From JADFXI01 sp963784135 (GTDB lineage Bacteria > Nitrospirota > Thermodesulfovibrionia > Thermodesulfovibrionales > Dissulfurispiraceae): a stretch of DNA of 64,000 nt. Position 1 is the stretch's first letter; every line of letters starts with the position of its first letter. A program made the position numbers and the translations under genes. The stretch lies in the NCBI GenBank assembly GCA_963784135.1, contig CAWAQG010000014.1, forward strand, positions 1 to 64,000. The letters are read 5' to 3'. This document shows positions 25,194 through 33,213 of the stretch, piece by piece. The notes under the pieces were generated by a model. The model did not search any database. It was not told the origin of the DNA and saw only the letters and a list, made by a program, of their open reading frames with translations.

Positions 25194-26710
25194 GATCTTT
25201 CCTCCGGATTATGGTAAAAAACGGTATCGTCATCCCATGTATCCAGGACCCTCGCGCCGGCGGGCATTGGCGGGGGCAGATGCTTCAGGGCTTCCAGCGC
25301 GGCTTTCCCATCATTAAACTGTTTTTTCACCACAAGCGCAAACACCATACCTTCCCTCCGGTTCCAGAACGGGAAAAGCATCACTTCGGGCCGGCTTCCC
25401 GCATATGATCTGAGCAGATTATATGCCTCCATCAATGTCTTTGCGCGCGCGACCTGTATAAAAGCTTTTTTCGACATGCTGTCGCGTGAGGCAGGGATGG
25501 CAGGAATGATAACGGCTTCACCGGCGCGCACCATCTGAATGTTGTCAATGCGAGGGTTTGCGTTCACGAATTTCCTGAACATGCCGCGATTATGAGAACC
25601 AAAAATATCATAGAACACATGCCACATGTTCCGGTCTTTTTCCATACTCAGTTGCCCGAGAACGGAAGGGGCGTTCTCCCTTTTTTGAAGGCCGGAGGCA
25701 TCCGCTTTCGGCGTTGACGCGACAGCAGCAGCTCCCGGAAAATATTTTTTTATCGGGGAGACCGCCTGCAATAACGGTCCATAATAGGTAAATGCGAGAA
25801 ATGAAAGCAACACTATTAGTATTATAGCCATGAACGCCGGCCGCGGATTGGCCGGCCTGCTGCGCCGGTCGAGGGTGAGTCTGCCTGCGCACGATCTCAC
25901 GAGGGACCATCCGGCCTTCACGCGGTTCTGGATTATCAGGGAAAGGACAATATGATGGCACAGCATATTTATGGACCGGGGGTTGCCTCCTGTTTCCCAG
26001 TACAGGGCAAACAGTCCGGGCCAGGTAAACAGGGACCGGCCTGCTCCATCCTCGCTCGTTTGGCTGATACGGTACGCTACCATACGTCCGGTTTCCCGTA
26101 AGCCGAGAGGCGTCAGAGAGTAACACAAATTGACCCGGTTGGCCAGGTTCGCCAGCTCTCCGATTTTTTCCCTGAACTCCTGTTGGGCGAAAATCACGAT
26201 CTGGAGCAGCTTGCAGTCATTGGTTTCATAATTGAGGAACTCACGCAATATTTCGAGGCAGAAATCGGGCAGTTTCTGTCCCTCGTCGATCAGGAGGACC
26301 ACTACTTTCCCCTCTTCCACCCCTTTTGCGAAAAGGCGGCTCTTAATCGCTTCCTTCAACTGCCATTCAGTCCTGCTGTCCATAATACCGTCCGGCGCTG
26401 CCAATCCGAAATACCCTGACATACCGGAAAGGAACTCATGGGAACTCGAAAAGGAGGGGTCAAGAATAAGGTGCATCTCTATTGCATCATTTCCTGCCTC
26501 ATTTGAAATCTGCTGGATGAGTTTCCTGCATAAAGTCGTCTTTCCTGTGCCGACCTCTCCGAGCACCACGTTTAACCCACGCTTCAGGCGAATGGCCATC
26601 TCGATATTGTGCAAACATTCCACATGATTGCGCGAGGGATAAAAGAGCCCGGGATCAGGAGAGTTGGAAAAGGGTTCTCTTTTGAGATTCAGGATGCTGA
26701 AATAGTCCAT
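25190..26710 (-). CDS. mshM: ExeA/MshM-like AAA ATPase with C-terminal periplasmic domain
   Basis: A 506-residue protein. Residues 1-270 are an ExeA/GspA-like AAA domain: start MDYFSILNLKREPFSNSPDP, Walker A GEVGTGKT (51-58), Walker B VVLLIDEGQKLP, and GNPRSINMLCH. A membrane helix (about 298-317) leads to a periplasmic tail that begins LysM-like (NPRIDNIQMVRAGEAVIIPA) and ends with a SPOR-like segment (ARAKTLMEAYNLLRSYAG). Proteins of this type help place the secretin through peptidoglycan. MshM normally has only the ATPase; the tail resembles an MshN/GspB role joined on, so it may be a functional fusion. Confidence 0.87.
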   Translation of the reverse strand: MDYFSILNLKREPFSNSPDPGLFYPSRNHVECLHNIEMAIRLKRGLNVVLGEVGTGKTTLCRKLIQQISNEAGNDAIEMHLILDPSFSSSHEFLSGMSGYFGLAAPDGIMDSRTEWQLKEAIKSRLFAKGVEEGKVVVLLIDEGQKLPDFCLEILREFLNYETNDCKLLQIVIFAQQEFREKIGELANLANRVNLCYSLTPLGLRETGRMVAYRISQTSEDGAGRSLFTWPGLFALYWETGGNPRSINMLCHHIVLSLIIQNRVKAGWSLVRSCAGRLTLDRRSRPANPRPAFMAIILIVLLSFLAFTYYGPLLQAVSPIKKYFPGAAAVASTPKADASGLQKRENAPSVLGQLSMEKDRNMWHVFYDIFGSHNRGMFRKFVNANPRIDNIQMVRAGEAVIIPAIPASRDSMSKKAFIQVARAKTLMEAYNLLRSYAGSRPEVMLFPFWNRREGMVFALVVKKQFNDGKAALEALKHLPPPMPAGARVLDTWDDDTVFYHNPEERS

Positions 26711-26716
26711 AGTCGC

Positions 26717-28417
26717 TTATTCCTTCGGTGTTGCATGACCATCATGATTAGCCGCGGCAACCTCGCCGGATTGCGGCAAAATGTACGGAGTAATGAATAT
26801 GAGTATCTGGTCCGAGGAATCGTCCCTGGAGTCTCCCTTGAAAAGCTGTCCCAGGACGGGAATGTCCTGGAGCCAGGGCACTCCGGTCACATTATGAGTA
26901 TGATTCTGACTGGTCAGTCCTGATATGACAATAGTCTCGCCATCCTCCACAATCAGCGTTGTTTCGGTCTGTTTCTTGATTATGAAAGGGTTCCCCTGTA
27001 CCGTATGTGACGTGTCGACGTCATTCTTCTTTACGGCGATAATCATTTTCAGGTTTTTGCCGTTAATGACATGCGGGGTTATCTCGAGCCTGAGGACCGC
27101 ATCAACAAAGTTTACGGTCGGCGTGGAACTTCCACCGGACAATGTGTACGTTACATAAGGCACTGTCGTGCCGCTTTCGGTAAATGCCTTCTCGTTGTCA
27201 ACTGTTGTGAGGGAGGGGCTCGATATTATGTTGGCCTTTCCTTCAGTCTGAAGGGCCTGCAGCTGGGTCTCAAGAATGTTGCCGCCGATAGTCCCCCACA
27301 TAAGTCCGAGCGCCCCAACACCGCCTGCCGACTGTATGGCAGTTGATGAAACAGGGAAACTCACGCCCATGCCCTGACCGCTGAGCCCGGTGGACCCCGA
27401 GGTGGGAGTATAGCCGCCGGAGCTGTTGATAGCTGAGGTGCCTGTGGTAACAGGATTTGTTGGGCCGGAGCCGGAACCGGTTGTACTCCCTGAAGAGCCG
27501 GTGGTAGTGGATGCTCCTCCTCCAGGCGTTATCCAAAGATTGCTGCCGCTGCCGGCCAGGTATGTCTTCATGATGCCGCCCCACTGGATGCCGAGGTCCC
27601 GAGCCACATCCTTTGTCGTCTCTACAATATTGGCACGGATGAGGATTTGCGGGGTCGGCTTGTCGATTTTCTCTATCACTGACAGCATTTTTTCAATGTC
27701 TTCGTGTGTCGCCTGTATGATAAGCGAGTTGCTGTGCTGGTCCACCCGAACAGAACCGCGAAGCACTCTCCTGTCCTTGTCTTTTGTCAGAAATTCCTGA
27801 AGGTCATCCATGAGAGACTTGGTATCAGCGTAGTCTATTGGGACGACTACGGTAGAGAGAGGACTGAAAGCCGTGTCCTGCAGTTCCTGGGCTTTCAGCT
27901 TTCCCCTGGTCGTTTCCGCCTTAAGCTCCTGCTCCAGATCGTCATTGGACAGGACACGGAGGATATCACCCTCCCAGACATAGGTCAGGCCATAAGCTTT
28001 CAACAGGCTGCTGAAAGCTTCGTTCCACGGGACCTTTTCAAAATTGATGCTCGTTATCGCTTTGATGTCATCTTTTATAAAAAGATTAATATTCATCTCC
28101 ATGGCCAGTGCGCGCAAAATAGCTTTGAGCTCGGTATTGTGAAATTTCAGGCTGATTTTTTCGGTCGGCAGCGGTCTTGCCCTGCTGCCGGAAATCTCCT
28201 TCTCAATTTGCTGCTGGTAGTCAGAAATAGTAACGTTCTTTTTGACCGGAGAAGGGGAATGGCCTTTTGATGTTTCCGCGAGTTTCTCCCACTCGTCCTT
28301 CGCCTGAACAGGAGCAGGGGCTTTAGCTTCCTGCTTACTGCCGGCACATCCTCCCATGAACAGTATGAAAAAAAATGAAATAATCGCCGAAAGTATTCTT
28401 TTCCCCGCGCCGGACAT
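26717..28417 (-). CDS. mshL: MSHA-type secretin (MshL/PilQ)
   Basis: An outer-membrane secretin of 566 residues. The N-terminus is a lipoprotein signal (FFFILFMGGCAG). An STN domain (INLFIKDDIKAITSINFEKV), N1-type ring domains (VVPIDYADTKSLMDDLQEFL, VDQHSNSLIIQATHEDIEKM) and the secretin barrel (QALQTEGKANIISSPSLTTV, ETIVISGLTSQN, LGQLFKGDSR) follow. A long Gly/Ser/Thr-rich insert (about 290-345) lies between the N-rings and barrel. The ATG at 28417 has GGGGGG upstream; an in-frame start 11 codons earlier lies inside the preceding gene. It forms the pore through which the pilus leaves. Confidence 0.92.
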   Translation of the reverse strand: MSGAGKRILSAIISFFFILFMGGCAGSKQEAKAPAPVQAKDEWEKLAETSKGHSPSPVKKNVTISDYQQQIEKEISGSRARPLPTEKISLKFHNTELKAILRALAMEMNINLFIKDDIKAITSINFEKVPWNEAFSSLLKAYGLTYVWEGDILRVLSNDDLEQELKAETTRGKLKAQELQDTAFSPLSTVVVPIDYADTKSLMDDLQEFLTKDKDRRVLRGSVRVDQHSNSLIIQATHEDIEKMLSVIEKIDKPTPQILIRANIVETTKDVARDLGIQWGGIMKTYLAGSGSNLWITPGGGASTTTGSSGSTTGSGSGPTNPVTTGTSAINSSGGYTPTSGSTGLSGQGMGVSFPVSSTAIQSAGGVGALGLMWGTIGGNILETQLQALQTEGKANIISSPSLTTVDNEKAFTESGTTVPYVTYTLSGGSSTPTVNFVDAVLRLEITPHVINGKNLKMIIAVKKNDVDTSHTVQGNPFIIKKQTETTLIVEDGETIVISGLTSQNHTHNVTGVPWLQDIPVLGQLFKGDSRDDSSDQILIFITPYILPQSGEVAAANHDGHATPKE

Positions 28418-28427
28418 AATCGCCCCC

Positions 28428-28919
28428 CTATTCAGATAATGGAATCTCAAACTCTGTTTTCTCTTTTCTGTTCTCTATCAGCACACTTGAAGGCGAAATC
28501 TTTTTCACAAAGAACCCCTCCTTGTCCAGGGGGTCGCCGACCAGGTACTCGTTATCGTTGATGACCGCAACCTTGCGGCTGCCTCTTTCTGTATAACCGG
28601 AAAACTCGAAAAGAGACTGCAGCGAGGCGGTGCCCTTGGACAGGCTGCCGTATCCAGCCCCGCCTTTACGGTAAAAAGGATTGCTCCCCCACATGCTCCC
28701 GGCCCGGCTTGCAACGTACATATCATAAGGAGAGGGCATCTCGCTGCCCATAGTTGCAGTCGTCTGCGTGATGAAAGACTGGAGGTCCGCTGCCCTCATA
28801 TTCGCATCGGGCGCCGCCAGTCTTACCTTCGAAGCGATTATAAAATTGTAAAGGCCATATAGAATAACGAGTGCCATAACACTTAAGATAATACCCTGTC
28901 TTTTCCCCGCATCAATCAT
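28428..28919 (-). CDS. PilP/MshK-like pilus assembly protein
   Basis: A protein of 163 residues with one N-terminal membrane helix (IILSVMALVILYGLYNFIIA) and a short C-terminal beta domain (RKVAVINDNEYLVGDPLDKE, ISPSSVLIENRKEKTEFEIP) like PilP, MshK and GspC homology regions. It should link the inner-membrane PilN/PilO-like proteins to the secretin. The ATG at 28919 lies just past the previous stop; a TTG at 28928 overlaps it. Family assignment rests on position and fold pattern more than on a strong motif. Confidence 0.7.
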   Translation of the reverse strand: MIDAGKRQGIILSVMALVILYGLYNFIIASKVRLAAPDANMRAADLQSFITQTTATMGSEMPSPYDMYVASRAGSMWGSNPFYRKGGAGYGSLSKGTASLQSLFEFSGYTERGSRKVAVINDNEYLVGDPLDKEGFFVKKISPSSVLIENRKEKTEFEIPLSE

Positions 28920-28924
28920 TGTCT

Positions 28925-29467
28925 TCAACTCAACTCAAGTATTATTTTCATTTTGAAATCAAGTGTCCGTCCATCCGGCCCCCGCTGTATTGAAAGATTT
29001 TCCAAATTTTCCACATAGGGCAGCGTGCCTATATTCGCCATCACGGTCCTAAAATTTTCAAAGCTCCCTTCGAGCGATACATTCACCGCAAGAGACCGGG
29101 CATGGGCGGAGGCATCGCTTAGATCAGGGTTAATATAATTTACAGCGACCGCGGACTTTCCTGCAATGTCCCGCACCGCCGTCAAGGCGCTGCCGACATC
29201 AGCCTTCCTGAGAGCGGTTTTTACGGGAGCGGCAAGGGCCGGTAATTCAGCCTGCGGAGTTTTATTAAGGGCCTCATAAAGCGGCAGCAGGGTTTGATGC
29301 TGCTCAAGCCGGTATCGTGCATCGCTGATTTTCTGCTCCAGGGCCACTCTGGACAGGTAAGCGGGAATAATGGCCGCGCAGACAAACACGATAACAGCCG
29401 CGAGGCTTGAGAGCAGGTTCGACATGCATTCCCTGGGAACAGGGATTGTCCAGCCGATTTTTTTCAT
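28925..29467 (-). CDS. PilO/MshJ-like pilus assembly protein
   Basis: A 180-residue protein with one membrane helix (about 17-38), a coiled-coil stretch (about 42-62) and a ferredoxin-like periplasmic domain ending NLENLSIQRGPDGRTLDFKM, all features of PilO/MshJ. It pairs with the PilN-like part of the upstream fusion to make the inner-membrane alignment complex. It overlaps the upstream gene by four bases and sits in the MSHA order I-J-K-L-M. Confidence 0.8.
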   Translation of the reverse strand: MKKIGWTIPVPRECMSNLLSSLAAVIVFVCAAIIPAYLSRVALEQKISDARYRLEQHQTLLPLYEALNKTPQAELPALAAPVKTALRKADVGSALTAVRDIAGKSAVAVNYINPDLSDASAHARSLAVNVSLEGSFENFRTVMANIGTLPYVENLENLSIQRGPDGRTLDFKMKIILELS

Positions 29468-31281
29468 TTGTGCGGCCCCATTTTCAGATTGAGCGCAAAG
29501 GTGAGGAACGCGCCCTGCTTTGAGGATTCTATCTTGCTCGTCGAAACATTTACTTCGGAAAACATCGGCGAGGACCTTAGTCTCATCACATAAGAGGCGA
29601 GCAGAGTCTGGAGTATATTCTCATTACCGGTGATAATCCCCGCTACTACAGAGGTGTTTTCAGCCTTAGCTGCGCCTTCCTTTGCCTGTTCCGCAAAGTC
29701 GGCGCTTAAACTGGTTAGGCTCACGGACTCCGGGGTAAGGGACGCCAGTTCTCCGATAAGGGCCATTCCCCTGTATCTCTTGCCGAGCTCCAGGTAGTTT
29801 TGCTGTTTTTGCTTTGCAGCAGCAGCTATCTGGAGGAATGTTTCTTTGCTGACGAGCGGCGAGCTTTTGTGCAGTTGCTGCTCAAGCCGGGCCAATTCCG
29901 ACCTTTTGTGGCCGATATCGAGCCATTCGTAGGCAATAGCCGCCGAACATGCGAGGAGCGACACTATTAAACCCGCCAGAATGGCCCTGTTAAATTTCAC
30001 GACATAGGCGGCCTTTTTTTTGTCCTTGAAGGAATGGAGGAAATTGGGCGTATAGGCATTGTCCGACAGGGCCATGCCCAGTGCAGGAATAAATGAATTC
30101 CGTTCATCAAAGCTGCTCGTTTGCAGCACCTGCTCAAGCGGGTCAAAAGCGCCGCACCCGATGCCGAGTTGGGCGCCGCAATAGTCGATCATAGATTTAG
30201 ACACAGGCATTACACTCGAAATATATACTTTCTCAACCTTGTCATATCCGAGGGTCGTGGTGAAATGCTCGAAGGTCCTCTCCATTTGACGCACAATCCT
30301 TTCCAGAACAGTAGCAACAAAGCTGTCAACCTTCTCCCTTTCTATCGAGAGGCCGTTAGCGAGGACAACAGGATTATCGCTGCTCTGCGTGAAGGCAAGA
30401 AGGATTTGTCCCGCTTCGACATGGGAACACTTCCCGCCTTCGCCGGCCCGGCTGTTAATGTCCTCCATCAGTGTCTCAACTATGCTATTAATGCCTGTCT
30501 TGATATCGCGCGTCATTGTCAGTTTCCCGACGGTGTACAGGTCGATGCGGGAATAGTTGTTGCCGATAAACAGACATGCGGCCTGTTTTTCAGGCAGTGG
30601 CATCACGTTATTCAGAAAGATATTCTGGACTGCAAACGAAACGATTGACGCGCCTGCGAGCGGCACCCCGATTTTTGAGAAGATTTTCCTGGTCCCTTCT
30701 ACGGCCTCAAGTGGAGCGGAATAACACATGACATCAAGTTTTTCATTGCCGCCCTCGCGTATTTGTCCCCGCACTTCGTAGTCCAGGAAAGAGTCTTTCT
30801 CGGTAATGGCCACCTCTTTTTTCAGGGTCCAGAAAACGGCTGCTTCGAGATTTTTGGCCGACACCTTCGGAATGCGAATAAGCCGCACCTCGACCTCTAC
30901 AGAGGACATGATGGCCCATGTTTCGATCAACTTCACGCCGCTGCAAAAAGGGACTACCACTGACCTCAAAAAATTATTGAATTCGTCGGACCCTTTCTCA
31001 ATATCAGCCGGGATGGGAATGCTCTTGCACTCTACAATTTTCCATTTATGCGCGGACCTCTCTGCCTTGACCAGATTTATACTTTTATAGCCGATGTCAA
31101 CGCCGACAGTCACCGAATGAGAAATTGTTTTTGTCTTCGAGCGTATTAATTTGCCTGCCTTGATAACTGTGGATCGCCCGGGCTGGGGTGGGTGTTGAAT
31201 TCCGGTCCCGCCACTCTTGCCGCGTATTACGTTAAGAAGCCTTTCGGTCGATGTAGCTTCATCGAATAAGATTTTTTTCAT
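29464..31281 (-). CDS. mshI: PilM-PilN fusion (MshI-like)
   Basis: A 605-residue fusion. Residues about 57-400 are a PilM actin-like ATPase domain (SVTVGVDIGYKSINLVKAER, AACLFIGNNYSRIDLYTVGK, YDKVEKVYISS). A PilN-like part follows: a membrane helix (about 428-448), a coiled coil (KRSELARLEQQLHKSSPLVS) and a periplasmic domain (SLTSLSADFAEQ, SSPMFSEVNVSTSK). PilM normally binds a peptide at the PilN N-terminus; here they are covalent, as in several MshI-type loci. It is the first gene of the minus pilus operon, 32 bases after a possible sigma54 promoter. Confidence 0.87.
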   Translation of the reverse strand: MKKILFDEATSTERLLNVIRGKSGGTGIQHPPQPGRSTVIKAGKLIRSKTKTISHSVTVGVDIGYKSINLVKAERSAHKWKIVECKSIPIPADIEKGSDEFNNFLRSVVVPFCSGVKLIETWAIMSSVEVEVRLIRIPKVSAKNLEAAVFWTLKKEVAITEKDSFLDYEVRGQIREGGNEKLDVMCYSAPLEAVEGTRKIFSKIGVPLAGASIVSFAVQNIFLNNVMPLPEKQAACLFIGNNYSRIDLYTVGKLTMTRDIKTGINSIVETLMEDINSRAGEGGKCSHVEAGQILLAFTQSSDNPVVLANGLSIEREKVDSFVATVLERIVRQMERTFEHFTTTLGYDKVEKVYISSVMPVSKSMIDYCGAQLGIGCGAFDPLEQVLQTSSFDERNSFIPALGMALSDNAYTPNFLHSFKDKKKAAYVVKFNRAILAGLIVSLLACSAAIAYEWLDIGHKRSELARLEQQLHKSSPLVSKETFLQIAAAAKQKQQNYLELGKRYRGMALIGELASLTPESVSLTSLSADFAEQAKEGAAKAENTSVVAGIITGNENILQTLLASYVMRLRSSPMFSEVNVSTSKIESSKQGAFLTFALNLKMGPHK

Positions 31282-31313
31282 CCGATATATATTAATTTAA
31301 ATAACTCAGTTAT

Positions 31314-31329
31314 TGCAAAGAATTTTCCC
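31314..31329 (-). promoter_or_regulatory. Possible sigma54 promoter of the pilus operon
   Basis: Read on minus the site is GGGAAAATTCTTTGCA, with GG and GC twelve bases apart as sigma54 needs and a good TTTGCA -12 end; the -24 end is weaker than TGGCA. Transcription would start about 25 bases before the mshI ATG. A sigma54 activator gene lies divergently 460 bases away. Confidence 0.5.
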
Positions 31330-31461
31330 ATATAGAGTATGAACTATTCAGGATAAAGCATAAGCATATTAGCAATATCCATGCCATAAAAGAAGACTTC
31401 TTCTCTTATTGATAAATATAATAATAATTAAAAGCCATAGATAACGTATTAAGGGATATTT

Positions 31462-31492
31462 CATTAATTATGGAATAATTCCATAATTAATG
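31462..31492. promoter_or_regulatory. 31-bp perfect palindrome in the divergent pilus/activator spacer
   Basis: CATTAATTATGGAAT and ATTCCATAATTAATG are perfect arms about one central base. It is AT-rich, lies about 135-165 bases upstream of the sigma54-like site of the pilus operon and has no U-run. It may be an enhancer-type binding site for the adjacent activator; the role is inferred from position only. Confidence 0.5.
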
Positions 31493-31529
31493 TCCTGATA
31501 GTATTTTGTACTTTGGGATTACACATTTT

Positions 31530-31699
31530 GGTAGTGGTACAGTTCATTTTTACTCTGTATCAATTAGTCCTTCGATTCAATCACCGGCATGTATTGAGAA
31601 TTATCTGTAGTCGCCATTTCTCGATATGTGGGCCGGACGTTACCAGCCCACTGCTGATAACCCAGGTGATACAGAGTAAAAACAAACTGTACCACTACC
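31530..31699. mobile_element. 170-bp MITE with 33-bp inverted ends and 8-bp target duplication
   Basis: The ends 31530-31562 and 31667-31699 (GGTAGTGGTACAGTT outermost) match as inverted repeats at 31 of 33 positions. CACATTTT flanks both sides exactly (31522-31529 and 31700-31707), a clear 8-bp target-site duplication. The interior has no transposase frame, only short open stretches. It therefore fits a non-autonomous element moved in trans by an IS that duplicates 8 bp. Its inner core is shared with the element at 51483. It sits directly before the sigma54 activator gene and could alter its expression. Confidence 0.88.
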
Positions 31700-31744
31700 C
31701 ACATTTTGATTGACTTCTTAAATCAGTTATGTCATATTTATGAC

Positions 31745-32740
31745 ATGGGATTTATGACCCAATCAGATAGCGTCAGTTCTATGCAGATTATAGGAAATTC
31801 CCATGCTATCAAGCGCATTTATGAATTGATGGCCAAAGTGGCCTGCTGTCAAAGTACCGTCCTTATGTCGGGAGAGAGCGGCACCGGCAAGGAACTTGTT
31901 GCCAAATCGATCCACCTTCACAGCGAAAGGGCTGACAGGCCGTTTGTCCCTGTAAATTGCGGCGCCATTCCTACGGACCTGCTTGAGTCTGAATTGTTCG
32001 GCCATGAGAAGGGCGCTTTTACGGGGGCGATTGCGACGAGGATCGGAAGATTCGAGCTTGCTGATGGGGGAACAATACTTCTCGATGAAATCGGGGAGAT
32101 GCCGCAGATGCTGCAAGTGAAACTTCTAAGGGTGCTGCAGGAACGGTCTTTTGAAAGGGTGGGCGGTACCAGGACCATCAGTGTTGACGTGAGGATAATC
32201 GCCGCGACCAATCAAAACCTCGAGGCTGCCGTCAAACAAGGACGTTTCCGGGAAGACCTGTTTTACCGGCTTAATGTTATTCCAATTGAAATTCCTCCTC
32301 TGCGGGAACGGGTGGATGATATACCTCTCCTTTGCGGTTTCTTTATAGAAAAATACTCCAGAAAATTTGGAAGAAGCCCGATAACTGTTACCGGCGAGGC
32401 TGCGAAGATTTTGGCCGGATACTCATGGCCCGGAAATGTCAGAGAGCTCGAAAATGCGATAGAGCGGCTTCTCGTGCTGAAAGACAATGATATAGTGACA
32501 CCGTCCGATTTGCCTGAAAGAATGACCGGAAAGCGGATACCGGAACTGCCTCATATTGAGGATGACGATAACAACCCCTTTGTCAGCGGGCTGGACCTCA
32601 ATGCCGCACTGGAGGGCTACGAAAAAAGACTTATTCTACATGCCCTGGAGCTTCATAACGGCGTTAAGAGCCAGGCTGCAAAATATCTTAATATCAATCG
32701 CACCACATTAATCGAGAAAATGAAGCGGCTGGAGCTCTAA
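31745..32740 (+). CDS. Sigma54-dependent transcriptional activator lacking a receiver domain
   Basis: An activator of about 331 residues. The AAA+ domain has Walker A GESGTGKE, the sigma54 contact loop GAFTGA (EKGAFTGAIATR), Walker B GGTILLDEIGEM and the R-finger region FREDLFYRLNV. A Fis-type helix-turn-helix closes it (KSQAAKYLNINRTTLIEKMK). There is no receiver or GAF domain, only about 15 residues before the AAA+ part, so activity must be set by expression or by a partner. It lies divergent from the MSHA-like operon. The start is uncertain: ATGs at 31745 and 31754, and a TTG at 31706 that begins within the target duplication of the MITE. Confidence 0.88.
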   Translation: MGFMTQSDSVSSMQIIGNSHAIKRIYELMAKVACCQSTVLMSGESGTGKELVAKSIHLHSERADRPFVPVNCGAIPTDLLESELFGHEKGAFTGAIATRIGRFELADGGTILLDEIGEMPQMLQVKLLRVLQERSFERVGGTRTISVDVRIIAATNQNLEAAVKQGRFREDLFYRLNVIPIEIPPLRERVDDIPLLCGFFIEKYSRKFGRSPITVTGEAAKILAGYSWPGNVRELENAIERLLVLKDNDIVTPSDLPERMTGKRIPELPHIEDDDNNPFVSGLDLNAALEGYEKRLILHALELHNGVKSQAAKYLNINRTTLIEKMKRLEL

Positions 32741-32850
32741 TCATCCGGTAAAGGCTTATGTCATAAAAATAACACTTTTAAAAATGAAAGAAAACATAGA
32801 CGTCAGATAATTGACTTATAGTGGCTCACAGCTCATGGTGCGGTTATCCT

Positions 32851-32924
32851 GTCATTCCGGCTTGTCCGGAATCTTTCTGACGTTTCGGCGAGGATTCCCG
32901 ACGCGCTTCGCTTGCGGGAATGAC
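32851..32924. repeat. Dispersed palindromic repeat
   Basis: GTCATTCCGG at the left and CGGGAATGAC at the right are inverted, with CTTGTCCGGAATC and GATTCCCGACGCGC within. It is the same family as the copies at 15325 and 21112. Confidence 0.7.
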
Positions 32925-33072
32925 ACTCGGTAGATGTTAATTATGACAAATAGTTAGAACTTATGCAAAACTGCAGTATGAACGATAAGCTACACAAGAA
33001 CTGATGTTGGTTGGCATAATTTTTTCATTGATAATTGACGAAGGAGCAAAAAGTCTGAAAAAGCGTTTGTTT

Positions 33073-33150
33073 GTCATTCCCGTGAAAACGGGAATCCATT
33101 CTTTTCAGGTAGTTGGTTACGCCATGGATACCCGCCTTCGCGGGTATGAC
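33073..33150. repeat. Dispersed composite hairpin repeat
   Basis: GTCATTCCCGTGAAAACGGG opens and CCCGCCTTCGCGGGTATGAC closes the element, each half a small hairpin. It is directly followed by GACTTTTTGCGAGACCATCA, which also occurs in inverted form at 11744-11760. Confidence 0.7.
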
Positions 33151-33213
33151 GACTTTTTGCGAGACCATCATAGTTTGGGTTATTATGCATTTTAGGAGTT
33201 TAATGACGGACTA

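Larger units (their letters stand above)
32741..33213. other. Gene-free spacer with two dispersed repeats
   Basis: Apart from the repeats at 32851-32924 and 33073-33150, the 473 bases hold no convincing gene. The end carries AGGAG (33194) before the TPR gene. No sigma54 site with proper spacing is seen; TTGGCATAATTTTTTCA near 33009 lacks the -12 GC. Confidence 0.55.

Noticed and set aside
27704..28270. A 188-codon plus frame opposite the secretin gene
   Set aside because: It is a shadow frame. The minus strand encodes a full MshL secretin there.
33008..33024. TTGGCATAATTTTTTCA as a sigma54 promoter for the exported TPR gene
   Set aside because: The -24 half is good but the -12 GC is missing at the needed position.
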